Origin: an uncultured Acidobacteriia bacterium
GTDB lineage: Bacteria > Acidobacteriota > Terriglobia > Bryobacterales > Bryobacteraceae
DNA: 64,000 nt
Assembly (NCBI GenBank): GCA_903851195.1
Contig: CAINNJ010000008.1
Location: 62,001-126,000 of the forward strand
Reading direction: 5' to 3'
Positions 26,655 to 35,059 of the stretch are shown here, in pieces (within the stretch, counting starts at the first letter, position 1; each line of letters starts with the position of its first letter). The position numbers and the translations under genes were made by a program. A model generated the notes under the pieces. The model was not told the DNA's origin. It did not search any database and worked only from the letters and a program-made list of their open reading frames with translations.

Positions 26655-27247
26655 TACAGATTCACGAAGTTGCGGACGATGGCGAGGCCGAGCGGGCCGG
26701 ATTTTTCCGGGTGGCACTGCACGCCGAACACGTTGCCGGATTCGAGCACCGCGGTGTACGGCGTGGAGTAGGTGCAGGTCGCTGCGGCCTGTTCGACCAC
26801 CGGCACGTAATAGCTGTGCGCGAAGTAGACGTGGGGGCGTGCGGGCAGTCCGGCGAGCAACTTCGAGGGGCGGACCAGATCGAGTTCGTTCCAGCCCATG
26901 TGAGGCACCCGCGCGGAGTTATCGAAACGCTTTACGGTGCCGGGGAAGATGGAGAGTCCGGCCTGATCGGGCGCCTCTTCACTGCTGTCGAAAAGGCCCT
27001 GCAGACCGAGGCAGATTCCCAGAAAAGGCACGCCCGCTTTGATGCGGCTAACGAGGGCGTTGCGTACATCCATCTCGTCCAGAGCGCGCAACATCTGGCC
27101 GAAGTGGCCCACGCCGGGAAGGATAATTTTCGGAGCCCGTTCGAGGCCCTTCGCGTCGCGGACCAGTTCGTAGGCGGCGCCGATTTCGTCGAGCGTATTC
27201 TGTACGGAGCGAAGGTTGCCGGCCCCGTAGTCGAAGATCGCGATCAT
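26654..27247 (-). CDS. hisH: Imidazole glycerol phosphate synthase, glutamine amidotransferase subunit
   Basis: A 197-residue class I glutaminase that supplies ammonia to HisF. The nucleophile elbow [10 protein letters not shown] carries the catalytic Cys, and [10 protein letters not shown] carries the catalytic His and Glu. The start is ATG 27247 ([18 protein letters not shown]), 2 nt after the hisB stop. Confidence 0.96.
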   Translation of the reverse strand: MIAIFDYGAGNLRSVQNTLDEIGAAYELVRDAKGLERAPKIILPGVGHFGQMLRALDEMDVRNALVSRIKAGVPFLGICLGLQGLFDSSEEAPDQAGLSIFPGTVKRFDNSARVPHMGWNELDLVRPSKLLAGLPARPHVYFAHSYYVPVVEQAAATCTYSTPYTAVLESGNVFGVQCHPEKSGPLGLAIVRNFVNL

Positions 27248-27249
27248 GG

Positions 27250-27840
27250 CTACAGCAGGCCTTTCGTGGAAGGCAACTGGTCTTTCAGTTGGGCGTCGAT
27301 GGAACAGGCGTAGCGCATGGCGCGCGCCCAGCATTTAAAGACGGCCTCCAGTTTGTGGTGATTGGAACGGCCGTAGAGTACCTTGGCGTGGAAGTTCGCG
27401 CCGGCATGGTGGACGAAGCCGTCGAAGAAATCGGGCACGAGTTCGCTTTGCAGATCGCCGACGAGACGGACTTTCACCCGGTCCTTGTAGACGAGCGCGG
27501 GGCGGCCGCCGAGATCGACCGCGACGACAGCCAGTGTCTCATCCATGGGAAGCACGAAATAGCCCGCGCGATTGATGCCTTTGCGGTCGCCGAGGGCTTT
27601 GCTAAAAAGCTGGCCCATGACGATGCCGACGTCTTCCACGGTGTGGTGCTGGTCGACATCGAGATCGCCCTTCGCGTCGATCTTGAGGTCGAACGCGCCG
27701 TGTTTGGCGAAGAGTTCGAGCATGTGATCGAGGAAGCGGATACCGGTGGAGATTTCGTAGCGGCCTTTGCCTTCGATGCGGAGTTCCCCGCCGATCTGCG
27801 TTTCTTTGGTGTCGCGTTGGAGTTTAGCGGTTCTGGGCAA
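27250..27840 (-). CDS. hisB: Imidazoleglycerol-phosphate dehydratase
   Basis: A 196-residue metal-dependent dehydratase. The two metal-binding histidine motifs are [10 protein letters not shown] and [13 protein letters not shown], with [13 protein letters not shown] ahead of them. I start it at TTG 27840 because GGAG lies 7 nt upstream and this gives the usual HisB length. A longer in-frame extension exists but has no HisB-like sequence. It overlaps the HAD phosphatase gene by 17 nt. It is single-function, unlike the E. coli HisB fusion, so a separate phosphatase is required. Confidence 0.93.
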   Translation of the reverse strand: MPRTAKLQRDTKETQIGGELRIEGKGRYEISTGIRFLDHMLELFAKHGAFDLKIDAKGDLDVDQHHTVEDVGIVMGQLFSKALGDRKGINRAGYFVLPMDETLAVVAVDLGGRPALVYKDRVKVRLVGDLQSELVPDFFDGFVHHAGANFHAKVLYGRSNHHKLEAVFKCWARAMRYACSIDAQLKDQLPSTKGLL

Positions 27841-28522
27841 TTGCGGTCTCCAGTTGATTGATATCGTCGAGCACGGCCACGGCGCCCTCTCTTCGGAGCA
27901 GGTCCACCAGTTCGTCGTGGCGCGGGCTGGCGGGCGCCGCGATGCCGATGAAGGGCACGCCCGCGGCGGAGGAAGCGCGGGCATCGTCCACGGTGTCGCC
28001 GACGTACCAGCAGCGGCCGTGGGCGACGGAATCGCGGATTCTCAGCAGCCCTTCGGGATTGGGCTTGGTGTGAATCACGTCATCGGAGCCGACGACGGGG
28101 TCGAACGTTTCGGGACAGAAGCGGTTCAGCGTCACGTGCGCTTCCCAGCGCAGGCGGCCGGTAAAAACGGCGAGACGGTGGTCCGCCGCCAAACGGGTGA
28201 ACAGGCCATCCTGAGCGATCCACTTCTCGCGAAGAATCAGGCCGTTCGTGCCGTCACCGTGGAAGATGGACTGGAACTGTTCAACGACCGTTTCGAAGGG
28301 GACTTCGACGCCGCGAGCCTGAATCATGTGGCTCGAAAGCTTCCAGTCGTCATTAAAGCCGCCGCGATTCTTCCAGTCCTGAATTTCGGCGCGGCTGGGC
28401 TCGTCGCCGGTGAAGTGTTTGACCGTGGCCTGGATGGTGGCGCGATAAGATTCGCCCACTTCGACCAGCACGCCATCCATATCAAATACGATCAGGTCAA
28501 GCACAATCAGGTCCTTTTCCAT
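27824..28522 (-). CDS. HAD-superfamily hydrolase, candidate histidinol-phosphate phosphatase
   Basis: A 232-residue subfamily IA-like HAD enzyme. Motif I is [10 protein letters not shown] (nucleophile Asp), motif II FTGR, motif [11 protein letters not shown] and motif [13 protein letters not shown]. Its place between hisC and hisB, with overlaps on both sides (16 and 17 nt), makes it the best candidate for the histidinol-phosphatase step, since no PHP-type HisK or HisB N-domain is present. Function is inferred from position; sequence alone would only say HAD. Confidence 0.8.
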   Translation of the reverse strand: MEKDLIVLDLIVFDMDGVLVEVGESYRATIQATVKHFTGDEPSRAEIQDWKNRGGFNDDWKLSSHMIQARGVEVPFETVVEQFQSIFHGDGTNGLILREKWIAQDGLFTRLAADHRLAVFTGRLRWEAHVTLNRFCPETFDPVVGSDDVIHTKPNPEGLLRIRDSVAHGRCWYVGDTVDDARASSAAGVPFIGIAAPASPRHDELVDLLRREGAVAVLDDINQLETAIAQNR

Positions 28523-29565
28523 ATGCGCTCCAGTTCGGCGAGGACGCGGCGAGCCTGGTCGAGAGTGCCGACCGTGATGCGGACGCCGCCGGGGATTTCA
28601 TAGCTGCGGTCGCGGACCAGGATCGCCTGTTCGCGAAGGGCGTCGCGAACTTGCACGGCGCGGCTGCCGAAGTAGCCGAGGATGAAGTTGGCGGCGCTGG
28701 GGGCGTAAGTGATACCGAGCAGGTCGAAACCCTGGCGCAGCAAATCGCGCGAGGCGAGGGCTTCCCTGACGTAATTCGCGATGTAATCGGGATCCTGCAC
28801 GGCGGCTTCGGCGGCCATGGCCGCGAGCATGTTGACGCTGTAGGGCGACTGCGCCTTGTGGAGGAACGCAACGTTGGCGGCCTGCGAGAAGAGACAGCCC
28901 ATGCGCATGGCCGCCATCCCGTAAACCTTGGAAAAGGTCCGGCTCACGAAAAGGTTCGGATAACGGTGGAGCAGGCCGAGGGCGGTGATGCCGCAGAACT
29001 CGAAGTAGGCTTCGTCGATCAGCACCGCGGCGTTGGGTGCGGCATTGAGGATCCGTTCGATGGAGTCGAGCTCGAGCGAGGTGCCGGTCGGGTTGTTGGG
29101 ATTCGAGATCAGCAGGGCGCGGGTGCGCGGGGTGATGGCGGCGAGGAGTTCGGTGAGCGGAAACTCCACGGCGGGCGGCACATAAGCGACTTCGACGATT
29201 TTCGCTCCGGCCACTTCGGAGTAAAAGCGATACATCGCATAGGAGGGCCGCAGCGTGATCACTTCGTCGCCATCGTCGATGTAGGTGTTGATGAGAACCT
29301 GAATCGCCTCGTCGGTGCCGTTGGTCAGCAGAAGTTCATCCGGAGCGACCTGAAAGAAGCCGGAGAGCGTGCGGCGGACGCTCGTGTAATCCGGGTAGAC
29401 GGTGAGGGCTTCGGCGGAGAGGCCGCGGCGCAGCGCTTCGATGACGCGCGGCGAGCAGCCGACGGTGTTCTCGTTGAAGTCGAGGCGAACTTTGTCGTGG
29501 CGGTTGCCGGTCGGCGGGTGGTACGGGGCCATGGCAACCACGGCGGGGCGCGGGCTAACCGGCAA
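28507..29565 (-). CDS. hisC: Histidinol-phosphate aminotransferase
   Basis: A 352-residue fold-type I PLP enzyme. VRLDFNENTVGCSP at the N-terminus, NPNNPTGTSLEL, VLIDEAYFEF and the PLP lysine in VSRTFSKVYGMAAMRMG are all present. I use TTG 29565 as the start because GAGGT lies 5 nt upstream; ATG 29532 is an alternative that would shorten it by 11 residues. It overlaps hisD by 11 nt and the HAD gene by 16 nt. Confidence 0.94.
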   Translation of the reverse strand: MPVSPRPAVVAMAPYHPPTGNRHDKVRLDFNENTVGCSPRVIEALRRGLSAEALTVYPDYTSVRRTLSGFFQVAPDELLLTNGTDEAIQVLINTYIDDGDEVITLRPSYAMYRFYSEVAGAKIVEVAYVPPAVEFPLTELLAAITPRTRALLISNPNNPTGTSLELDSIERILNAAPNAAVLIDEAYFEFCGITALGLLHRYPNLFVSRTFSKVYGMAAMRMGCLFSQAANVAFLHKAQSPYSVNMLAAMAAEAAVQDPDYIANYVREALASRDLLRQGFDLLGITYAPSAANFILGYFGSRAVQVRDALREQAILVRDRSYEIPGGVRITVGTLDQARRVLAELERIWKRT

Positions 29566-30799
29566 GACGCACCTCGACGGAGCGGGCGTGGGCTTCCAGA
29601 CCTTCGGCGCGGGCCAGAGTGGTGATGGCGGGGGCGAGCTTCGTGAGCGCTTTGATATCGAGTTGCTGCACGGAGATGACCTTCACGTAGTCCGCCGCGG
29701 AGAGCCCTCCGCGAAGTTGCGCGACGCCGCCGGTCGGCAGAACGTGGTTCGGCCCGGAAGCGTAGTCGCCGGCGGCTTCGGGACTGTAAGGTCCCACGAA
29801 AATGCTGCCCGCATGGCGGATCTGCGGGATGAGCTCTTCATGGTGGATGGAGAGATGCTCGGGCGCGAAAGCGTTGGAAAGTTCAGCCGCTTCGTCGAGC
29901 GACTTGACGATGATGATGGCGCTGTTCTTATCGATTGCCTTGCGCGCGACTTCGGCCGTGGTGAGCGTCTTCAACTGGCGCTCGATCTCTTTGGCAACCT
30001 GCGTGGCGAGGCGTTTCGAGGTGGTGAGCAGGATGGCGCTGGCGTCGGTATCGTGCTCGGCCTGCGCGAGCATGTCGGCCGCGAAGAAGCGCGGATCGCC
30101 TTCGGCGGCGATGATCAGGATCTCGGTGGGTCCGGCGACGAAGTCGATACCGACATCGCCAGCGAGAAGCTTCTTGGCGGCGGCGACGTAGATATTGCCG
30201 GGGCCGACGATGCGGTCGGCGCGGGGCACGGTTTTGGTGCCATACGCGAACGCCGCGATGGCCTGCGCGCCGCCGACCTGGAAGACCTGATTGACACCGA
30301 GCATGTGCGCGGTGCCGAAGACTTCGTCCACTGCTTTGGGGCACGCGATGCAGACGTTCTTCACACCGGCCACGAGCGCGGGAATCGCCGTCATGATGAC
30401 GGTTGAAGGCAGAGGATAGCGGCCGGCCGGAATGTAGGCGGCGACGGTGTCGAGCGGGCGCACCACCTGCCCGAGACGGCGGCCCGGGGAGAAAACGGTG
30501 GAGTAAGCGCGCGGAAGTTGTTTCTCCGCGTAGGCCCGTACGTTGGCGGCGGCGACTTCGACGGCGGAGCGGAATTCCGGCGTGAGGCGATCGGCGGCGG
30601 CGGCGAGATCGGCGGCGGGCACGCGGATCGTCCTGCCTTCGAAACGGTCGAACTGCCGGGCGTATTCGAGCACCGCTTTGTCGCCGCGGGCACGCACCGC
30701 TTCGAGGATGGGGCGGACGGTGTCTTCGGCTTCCGTCATGCGGGCGGCGCGGCGGGCCAGCACCTTGCCCATGGCTTTGGATTCGAGAATTCGGATCAT
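29555..30799 (-). CDS. hisD: Histidinol dehydrogenase
   Basis: A 414-residue NAD-dependent, zinc-containing enzyme catalysing the last two oxidations to histidine. Diagnostic stretches are PAGRYPLPSTVIMTAIPALV, ADRIVGPGNIYVAAAKKLL, GPTEILIIA, AQAEHDTDASAILLT and FAPEHLSI, with conserved His/Glu. The start is ATG 30799, 12 nt after the hisG stop. Confidence 0.96.
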   Translation of the reverse strand: MIRILESKAMGKVLARRAARMTEAEDTVRPILEAVRARGDKAVLEYARQFDRFEGRTIRVPAADLAAAADRLTPEFRSAVEVAAANVRAYAEKQLPRAYSTVFSPGRRLGQVVRPLDTVAAYIPAGRYPLPSTVIMTAIPALVAGVKNVCIACPKAVDEVFGTAHMLGVNQVFQVGGAQAIAAFAYGTKTVPRADRIVGPGNIYVAAAKKLLAGDVGIDFVAGPTEILIIAAEGDPRFFAADMLAQAEHDTDASAILLTTSKRLATQVAKEIERQLKTLTTAEVARKAIDKNSAIIIVKSLDEAAELSNAFAPEHLSIHHEELIPQIRHAGSIFVGPYSPEAAGDYASGPNHVLPTGGVAQLRGGLSAADYVKVISVQQLDIKALTKLAPAITTLARAEGLEAHARSVEVRLAG

Positions 30800-30811
30800 G
30801 GTCGGCTCGCC

Positions 30812-31681
30812 TTACATCACGATTTTGTTGAGCGGGTACTCGACGATGCCTTCGGCGCCGGCCTGCTTGAGGCGCGGAATGATGGTGCGCACCGTGGATT
30901 CGTCGAGGATGGTATTCACGGCCAGCCACTCGCCGTCGCTCAGGTGCGAGACGGTGGGACGCTTCAGCGCCGGGAGCACCTGCAGCACGGAATCGAGATT
31001 GTTTTTATGTACATTCAGCATCATGCCGACCTTGCCGAGCGCCGCGATGGCGCCATCGAGCAGGAGTTTCAGATCTTCCAGCTTTTTGCGCTTCCAGTCA
31101 TCGGCCCAGGAGGATCTGTTGGCGATCAGCTGCGTGTTGGATTCGAGAACGGTCTCCACAATGCGGAGTTTGTTGGCGCGCAGCGAGGAACCGGTTTCCG
31201 TCACTTCGACGATGGCGTCGGCGAGTTCCGGCGGCTTCACTTCGGTGGCGCCCCAGCTGAATTCGACCTTGGCGGTGACGCCGTTCGCCGCGAGATAGCG
31301 CTTTGTGGTGGCGACGAGTTCCGTGGCAATGATCTTGCCTTCCAGATCTTTCACGGACTGCACCGGACTGGACTCGGGCACGGCCAGCACCCAACGAACT
31401 TTGCCGAAGCTCTGCTTGGCGTAGATCAGATTGGCGACGGGTTCCACGTCCGCGCCGACTTCGGAAACCCAGTCGAGCCCGGTGAGTCCGGCGTCCAGAA
31501 TGCCGTCTTCCACGTAGCGCGCCATCTCCTGAGCGCGGATGAGCATGCATTCCATTTCCGGGTCGTCGACGATGGGGAAGTAAGAACGCGAACTGGTGGT
31601 GATGTTGAAGCCGGCGCGGCGGAAGAGGTCCACCGTGGCGTTCTCGAGACTGCCTTTGGGAATGCCGAGTTTCAGCTTCAT
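30812..31681 (-). CDS. hisG: ATP phosphoribosyltransferase, long form
   Basis: A 289-residue first enzyme of histidine synthesis. The catalytic part is [32 protein letters not shown] and the PRPP loop [11 protein letters not shown]. Its length indicates the long, HisZ-independent form with a C-terminal ACT-like domain (about residues 215-289, ending [10 protein letters not shown]) for histidine feedback. The ATG at 31681 overlaps the hisI stop by 4 nt. Confidence 0.95.
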   Translation of the reverse strand: MKLKLGIPKGSLENATVDLFRRAGFNITTSSRSYFPIVDDPEMECMLIRAQEMARYVEDGILDAGLTGLDWVSEVGADVEPVANLIYAKQSFGKVRWVLAVPESSPVQSVKDLEGKIIATELVATTKRYLAANGVTAKVEFSWGATEVKPPELADAIVEVTETGSSLRANKLRIVETVLESNTQLIANRSSWADDWKRKKLEDLKLLLDGAIAALGKVGMMLNVHKNNLDSVLQVLPALKRPTVSHLSDGEWLAVNTILDESTVRTIIPRLKQAGAEGIVEYPLNKIVM

Positions 31682-32061
31682 TTGGTGGCTCCGTAGACCG
31701 CGTTGGGGTCGTAAGTCGGCGTTTCGGTTTCCAGCCACTGACCGTCTTTCAGAGACCGGTAGAAACAGCTCTGGTAGCCGTTGTGGCAGACGCCGGGGCC
31801 CAGGGAATCGACCTGAATGAGCAGGGTGTCGGTGTCGCAATCGGTGGCGATGTCCCGCACGCGAAGAACGTGGCCGGAGCTTTCGCCCTTCATCCAGAGC
31901 TTATTCCGGGTGCGGCTGTAGAAGGTAACATTGCCGCTTTCGAGGGTCTTGCGCCAGGCGTCTTCATTCATGAAGCCGACCATGAGAACGCGGCCCGATT
32001 TTGCGTCCTGCACGACGGCGGGCAGGAGGCCATCCAGTTTTGTGAAATCGAGGTTCAACAT
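31678..32061 (-). CDS. hisI: Phosphoribosyl-AMP cyclohydrolase
   Basis: A 127-residue metalloenzyme opening the purine ring of PR-AMP. The metal sites [11 protein letters not shown] and [15 protein letters not shown] are intact, preceded by [18 protein letters not shown]. It contains only the cyclohydrolase domain. The PR-ATP pyrophosphatase (hisE), often fused behind it, is absent here and elsewhere in the window. It is the first structural gene after the attenuator. Confidence 0.95.
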   Translation of the reverse strand: MLNLDFTKLDGLLPAVVQDAKSGRVLMVGFMNEDAWRKTLESGNVTFYSRTRNKLWMKGESSGHVLRVRDIATDCDTDTLLIQVDSLGPGVCHNGYQSCFYRSLKDGQWLETETPTYDPNAVYGATK

Positions 32062-32115
32062 GTATTCGATACCGAGTTGTTTGTGTTACCGGGCGCCGCG
32101 AAACAGAACGGGCAG

Positions 32116-32150
32116 CAATAAAAATGCCCGCCGTTTGCGCGGCGGGCATT
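32116..32150 (-). terminator. Attenuator terminator of the histidine operon
   Basis: On the minus strand a perfect 11-bp GC-rich stem (32150-32140 with 32133-32123) with a 6-nt loop runs into TTTT and ATT. It lies 28 nt after the leader-peptide stop and 54 nt before hisI. CGGGC directly after the His codons could pair with the GCCCG of the left arm, offering an alternative fold. Confidence 0.9.
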
Positions 32151-32177
32151 CCTTTCGTTTTGAGATTACAAAATCGA

Positions 32178-32249
32178 TTAGGACAGGACCCGTCGCACAC
32201 TGATCGCCCGGTGGTGGTGATGATGCCGGACTGCGATGGTCACTGCCAT
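32178..32249 (-). CDS. hisL: Histidine operon leader peptide
   Basis: A 23-codon frame starting at ATG 32249 and ending at TAA 32178. Residues 9-13 are five consecutive His (CAT CAT CAC CAC CAC), flanked by Arg. It precedes a rho-independent terminator and the hisIGDC...A operon on the same strand. Stalling of the ribosome at the His codons when His-tRNA is scarce would favour antitermination, as in classical his attenuation. No good Shine-Dalgarno is seen; the -10 box lies 8 nt upstream, so the peptide is probably read from a nearly leaderless mRNA. Confidence 0.93.
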   Translation of the reverse strand: MAVTIAVRHHHHHRAISVRRVLS

Positions 32250-32257
32250 AAAAGGTT

Positions 32258-32263
32258 AGTGTA
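32258..32263 (-). promoter_or_regulatory. Candidate -10 box of the histidine operon
   Basis: TACACT on the minus strand, 8 nt before the leader-peptide ATG. This predicts transcription starting 1-3 nt before the peptide. I see no convincing -35 hexamer. Confidence 0.5.
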
Positions 32264-32293
32264 CCAAGGGGCCTGTTCCCGCCGGCGCGCTGG

Positions 32294-32520
32294 TCAGGCG
32301 ACTTCCAGCATATCCGCGAATGAGCTGGGAACGGGGATGGGGTCGCCGTCCAGGCGCATGCTGCTCAGGTGCAGTTCGATGGCTTCCAGCATGCGGGTAC
32401 GAACCTGGTCCATGGAGTGGCCGGTGGCGATGCAACCGGGCAAGTCGGGAAGCGATCCTCTTAAACCCAGGCACTGTAACCGGTTCCGGTGGGCTCATAG
32501 ATGACGGCGTATTTGCTCAT
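32294..32520 (-). pseudogene. HicB-family antitoxin, frameshifted
   Basis: The ATG at 32520 opens MSKYAVIYEPTGTGYSAWV and then stops. The continuation is in another frame: SLPDLPGCIATG, followed by a long helix (QVRTRMLEAIELHLSSMRLD) and GDPIPVPSSFADMLEVA, ending at TGA 32294. Together they match the HicB partial-RNase-H fold (YSAxVPDLPGCxATG, AIELHL, PIPxPSS). One extra T in the GGGTTTAAG tract would restore a 75-residue protein. No hicA is adjacent. It could be a real lesion or a base-calling error. Confidence 0.75.
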
Positions 32521-32632
32521 TTGATCCCCGCTCTTTGATTATGCGGTTCCGTGTACCGGGCGCAACGGCAAGTGCAACAATACGTTCAATGTCGGTGCCT
32601 GCAACTCCGCTCCGGCAGATGAGGATTCTAGG

Positions 32633-33505
32633 ATGAACCTTACAAGAAGACAGTTCAGTGCGGTGGCCGGGGCGGCGCTTGCGGCCGGTGATGCGGCCCT
32701 TGGGCAGAGCGGCAAGCTGACGGCGCAGCAGGTGATCGACCGGATTCAGAAACAGCTCGCGGACGGCGGCGTGCAATGGAAGACGCCGACGCGCGATGTG
32801 TTCAAGGCGGGCGATCCGGGCACTCCCGTGACGGGGATCGCGACCACCGTCATGTCGACCCTTTCGATTCTGCAGCGGGCCGCGAAAGCGGGCAAAAACC
32901 TGATCATCACGCATGAGCCGACCTTCTGGAGCGATGGCGACGGCACGCAGGAAGTCGCCGACGATGCGGTTTACAAATTCAAGGCCGATTTCATTCAGAA
33001 AAACAAGCTGGTGGTCTGGCGCTTCCATGACCACTGGCACGCCCGGAAACCGGACGCGATGCTGGTCGGGTTTGCGCAGGCGCTGGGCTGGAACGATGCC
33101 ATCGACGATTCGAAGCGCACCTATCGGGTGAAGCCGACCACGCTCGGCGCGGTCGTAAAGGACATGCAGGACAGATTACATTTCCGGGCGCTGCGGGTTG
33201 TCGGGGATCCGGAGACGAAGATCAGCACGGCGGCGATCAATGTCGGCTCAACGTCGCTGCAGGTGGTCCTGAAACTCATGCCGGAAGTCGACTTGTTCGT
33301 CGCGGGCGAACCGCGCGAATGGGAAGGTCCGGAATATATGCAGGACGCGGTGGCCATGGGCCAAAAGAAGGCCATGATCATCGTGGGACATCAGAATTCC
33401 GAAGATCCGGGAATGCGTCTCTGCGCGGACTGGCTCAAGACCTTCGTGACGGAAGTTCCGGTGGAATGGATTCCCACGAGCGAACCGTTCCGGCGGGCGG
33501 TGTAA
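32633..33505 (+). CDS. Nif3-like dinuclear metal centre protein, exported
   Basis: A 290-residue NIF3/YbgI-like protein. The N-terminus resembles a twin-arginine signal (LTRRQFSAVAGAALAAG). The domain shows VTGIATTVMSTLSILQRAAK, the metal motif IITHEPTFWS, and later LFVAGEPREWEGPEYM and IIVGHQNSEDPGMR. NIF3 proteins are hexameric metal-binding proteins of uncertain, possibly hydrolase, function; most are cytosolic, so an exported version is notable. An aldo/keto reductase follows 7 nt downstream. Confidence 0.82.
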   Translation: MNLTRRQFSAVAGAALAAGDAALGQSGKLTAQQVIDRIQKQLADGGVQWKTPTRDVFKAGDPGTPVTGIATTVMSTLSILQRAAKAGKNLIITHEPTFWSDGDGTQEVADDAVYKFKADFIQKNKLVVWRFHDHWHARKPDAMLVGFAQALGWNDAIDDSKRTYRVKPTTLGAVVKDMQDRLHFRALRVVGDPETKISTAAINVGSTSLQVVLKLMPEVDLFVAGEPREWEGPEYMQDAVAMGQKKAMIIVGHQNSEDPGMRLCADWLKTFVTEVPVEWIPTSEPFRRAV

Positions 33506-33512
33506 GGTTCCC

Positions 33513-34496
33513 ATGGAATACAAGAGGCTCGGATCGACCGGACTGAAAGTATCGCGGATCTGTTTCGGAACCATGACATATGGCTCGAAACAGTGGCGTG
33601 AGTGGGTGCTGGACGAAGAGGAAGCCCAGCCGTTCTTTCGGCGGGCGGCGGATCTGGGGATCAACTTCTTCGACACCGCGGACATGTACTCGAACGGGGT
33701 GAGCGAGGAGATCACGGGGCGGGCAATCCGGGATCTCGCGTTGGGCCGCGACCGCGTGGTGATTGCCACGAAAGTCTTTAATCCGATGAGCGACGATCCG
33801 AACGACCAGGGGCTGTCGCGAAAACATATCTTTCATTCCATCGACGCCAGCCTCAAACGCCTCGGCACGGATTTCGTGGATCTCTACCAGATCCACCGGT
33901 TCGACTACGAGACGCCGATTGAAGAGACGCTGATTGCGCTGAACGATCTGATCCAGGCGGGGAAGGTCCGTTACATCGGGGCGTCGGCAATGTTCGCGTG
34001 GCAGTTCATGAAGATGCTGGCGACGTCCGACAAGTTGGGCGTGGCCCGCTTCGTGAGCATGCAGAACTACTTCAATCTGGTCTATCGCGAAGAAGAGCGG
34101 GAGATGCTGCCGCTCTGCCGGGCCGAGGAGATCGGCGTGATTCCGTTCAGTCCGCTGGCGCGCGGATTCGTGGCGGGCAACCGGCGGAAGGAAGACCGGG
34201 GCGACACGGTGCGTGCGAAAACCGACGACTACTCGCAGCGCCAGTATTACCGTCCGCAGGATTTCGCGGTGGTGGAGAACATCGCGAAAGTAGCCGCGGC
34301 GCGCGGCGTAAGCAATGCGCAGGTAGCTCTGGCGTGGGTGCTGCAGAAGCCCGGAATTACGGCTCCGATTATCGGCGCGAGCAAACTGCAGCATCTGGAT
34401 GAGGCTGCGGAGGCGTTGAGTATCCGTCTGGATGACGCGGAGATGAAAACGCTGGAGGCCGCCTACGAACCGCGGCCGATCATGGCTCACTCGTAA
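33513..34496 (+). CDS. Aldo/keto reductase
   Basis: A 327-residue NADPH-dependent (alpha/beta)8 reductase. The catalytic tetrad residues are visible: Asp and Tyr in FFDTADMYSNGVSEE, Lys in VVIATKVFNP and His in LYQIHRFDYE. The cofactor end is KPGITAPIIGASKLQHLDEA. It resembles the YajO/YakC-type open-chain sugar reductase branch. The start is ATG 33513, 7 nt after the Nif3 gene. Its last 10 nt overlap the convergent cupin gene. Confidence 0.92.
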   Translation: MEYKRLGSTGLKVSRICFGTMTYGSKQWREWVLDEEEAQPFFRRAADLGINFFDTADMYSNGVSEEITGRAIRDLALGRDRVVIATKVFNPMSDDPNDQGLSRKHIFHSIDASLKRLGTDFVDLYQIHRFDYETPIEETLIALNDLIQAGKVRYIGASAMFAWQFMKMLATSDKLGVARFVSMQNYFNLVYREEEREMLPLCRAEEIGVIPFSPLARGFVAGNRRKEDRGDTVRAKTDDYSQRQYYRPQDFAVVENIAKVAAARGVSNAQVALAWVLQKPGITAPIIGASKLQHLDEAAEALSIRLDDAEMKTLEAAYEPRPIMAHS

Positions 34497-35059
34497 CGCG
34501 TAAACTCGTTTGGCGCTTCAACCCGTTTTTTTGGCGTAAACTCGTTTTTTACGGACGTAAACTCGTTTTTTCCGGCCACAAACTCGTTTTTTCCGGCCAC
34601 AAACTCGTTTGTCCCGGCAATGATGAGCAGCAGGTTGCCGGCCTCGGACCGAAGTTCCGGATGCGTCGTGTCCCTCGCCATCACCACGAAGTCGCCTTCT
34701 TTGTAGACCACGTTGCCCCAGCGAATGTCGCCGCGAAGGACATAGCACTGTTCGTCGTCGGCGTGGTGGTGAGCGGGAAAAACCGCGCCGGCCTCCATGC
34801 GAACCAGCATGGTGGTCCGGCCTGTCTGGCGGTCACGGAACAGCTGCCGGATTTCGACGCCGGGCGCGCCGCCGTCGAGCCACGGGCTATCGTAAGGACG
34901 CACGTCCGCCAGCGGTTTCAGGGAGTTCCAGTCCGCCACGCGGGTCATCAGCCGGTTCCGGACGGCCTCGGCGGGCGTGACGGGCAGCACGGAAGAAGCG
35001 AGCAGTTCCGCAAATTCGTCCAGATCCGGCTCGCCGTTCCCGACTTCACGCGCGCTCAT
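34487..35059 (-). CDS. Cupin (ChrR-like) protein with C-terminal NEF heptad repeats
   Basis: A 190-residue protein coupled by ATGA to the upstream ECF sigma gene, hence a candidate anti-sigma or sensor. The cupin core (TTMLVRMEAGAVFPAHHHAD with three His, DEQCYVLRGDIRWGN, EGDFVVMARDTTHPEL) resembles the ChrR sensory cupin. The N-terminal segment lacks the zinc-binding HxxxCxxC of ChrR. The last 40 residues are a tandem 7-residue repeat (A/S-G/V-K-N-E-F-V/T) encoded by 21-bp units. Its function is unknown, and it may be a recent expansion. Confidence 0.75.
   Translation of the reverse strand: MSAREVGNGEPDLDEFAELLASSVLPVTPAEAVRNRLMTRVADWNSLKPLADVRPYDSPWLDGGAPGVEIRQLFRDRQTGRTTMLVRMEAGAVFPAHHHADDEQCYVLRGDIRWGNVVYKEGDFVVMARDTTHPELRSEAGNLLLIIAGTNEFVAGKNEFVAGKNEFTSVKNEFTPKKRVEAPNEFTRYE
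34503..34616 (-). repeat. 21-bp tandem repeat inside the cupin gene
   Basis: Four to five imperfect 21-bp units, read on the minus strand as GCCGGAAAAAACGAGTTTRYG and variants. They encode the heptad AGKNEFV. Each full unit contains a homopolymer A-run in frame. The length is likely to vary between strains. Confidence 0.8.

Noticed and set aside
32495-33040. Minus-strand frame upstream of broken hicB considered as hicA
   Set aside because: It lacks the HicA double-stranded RNA-binding-like signature (GSHxxF) and is opposite the Nif3 gene.
34503-34616. Short direct repeats considered as a CRISPR array
   Set aside because: Units are contiguous with no spacers, encode a heptad peptide in frame, and no cas genes are near.
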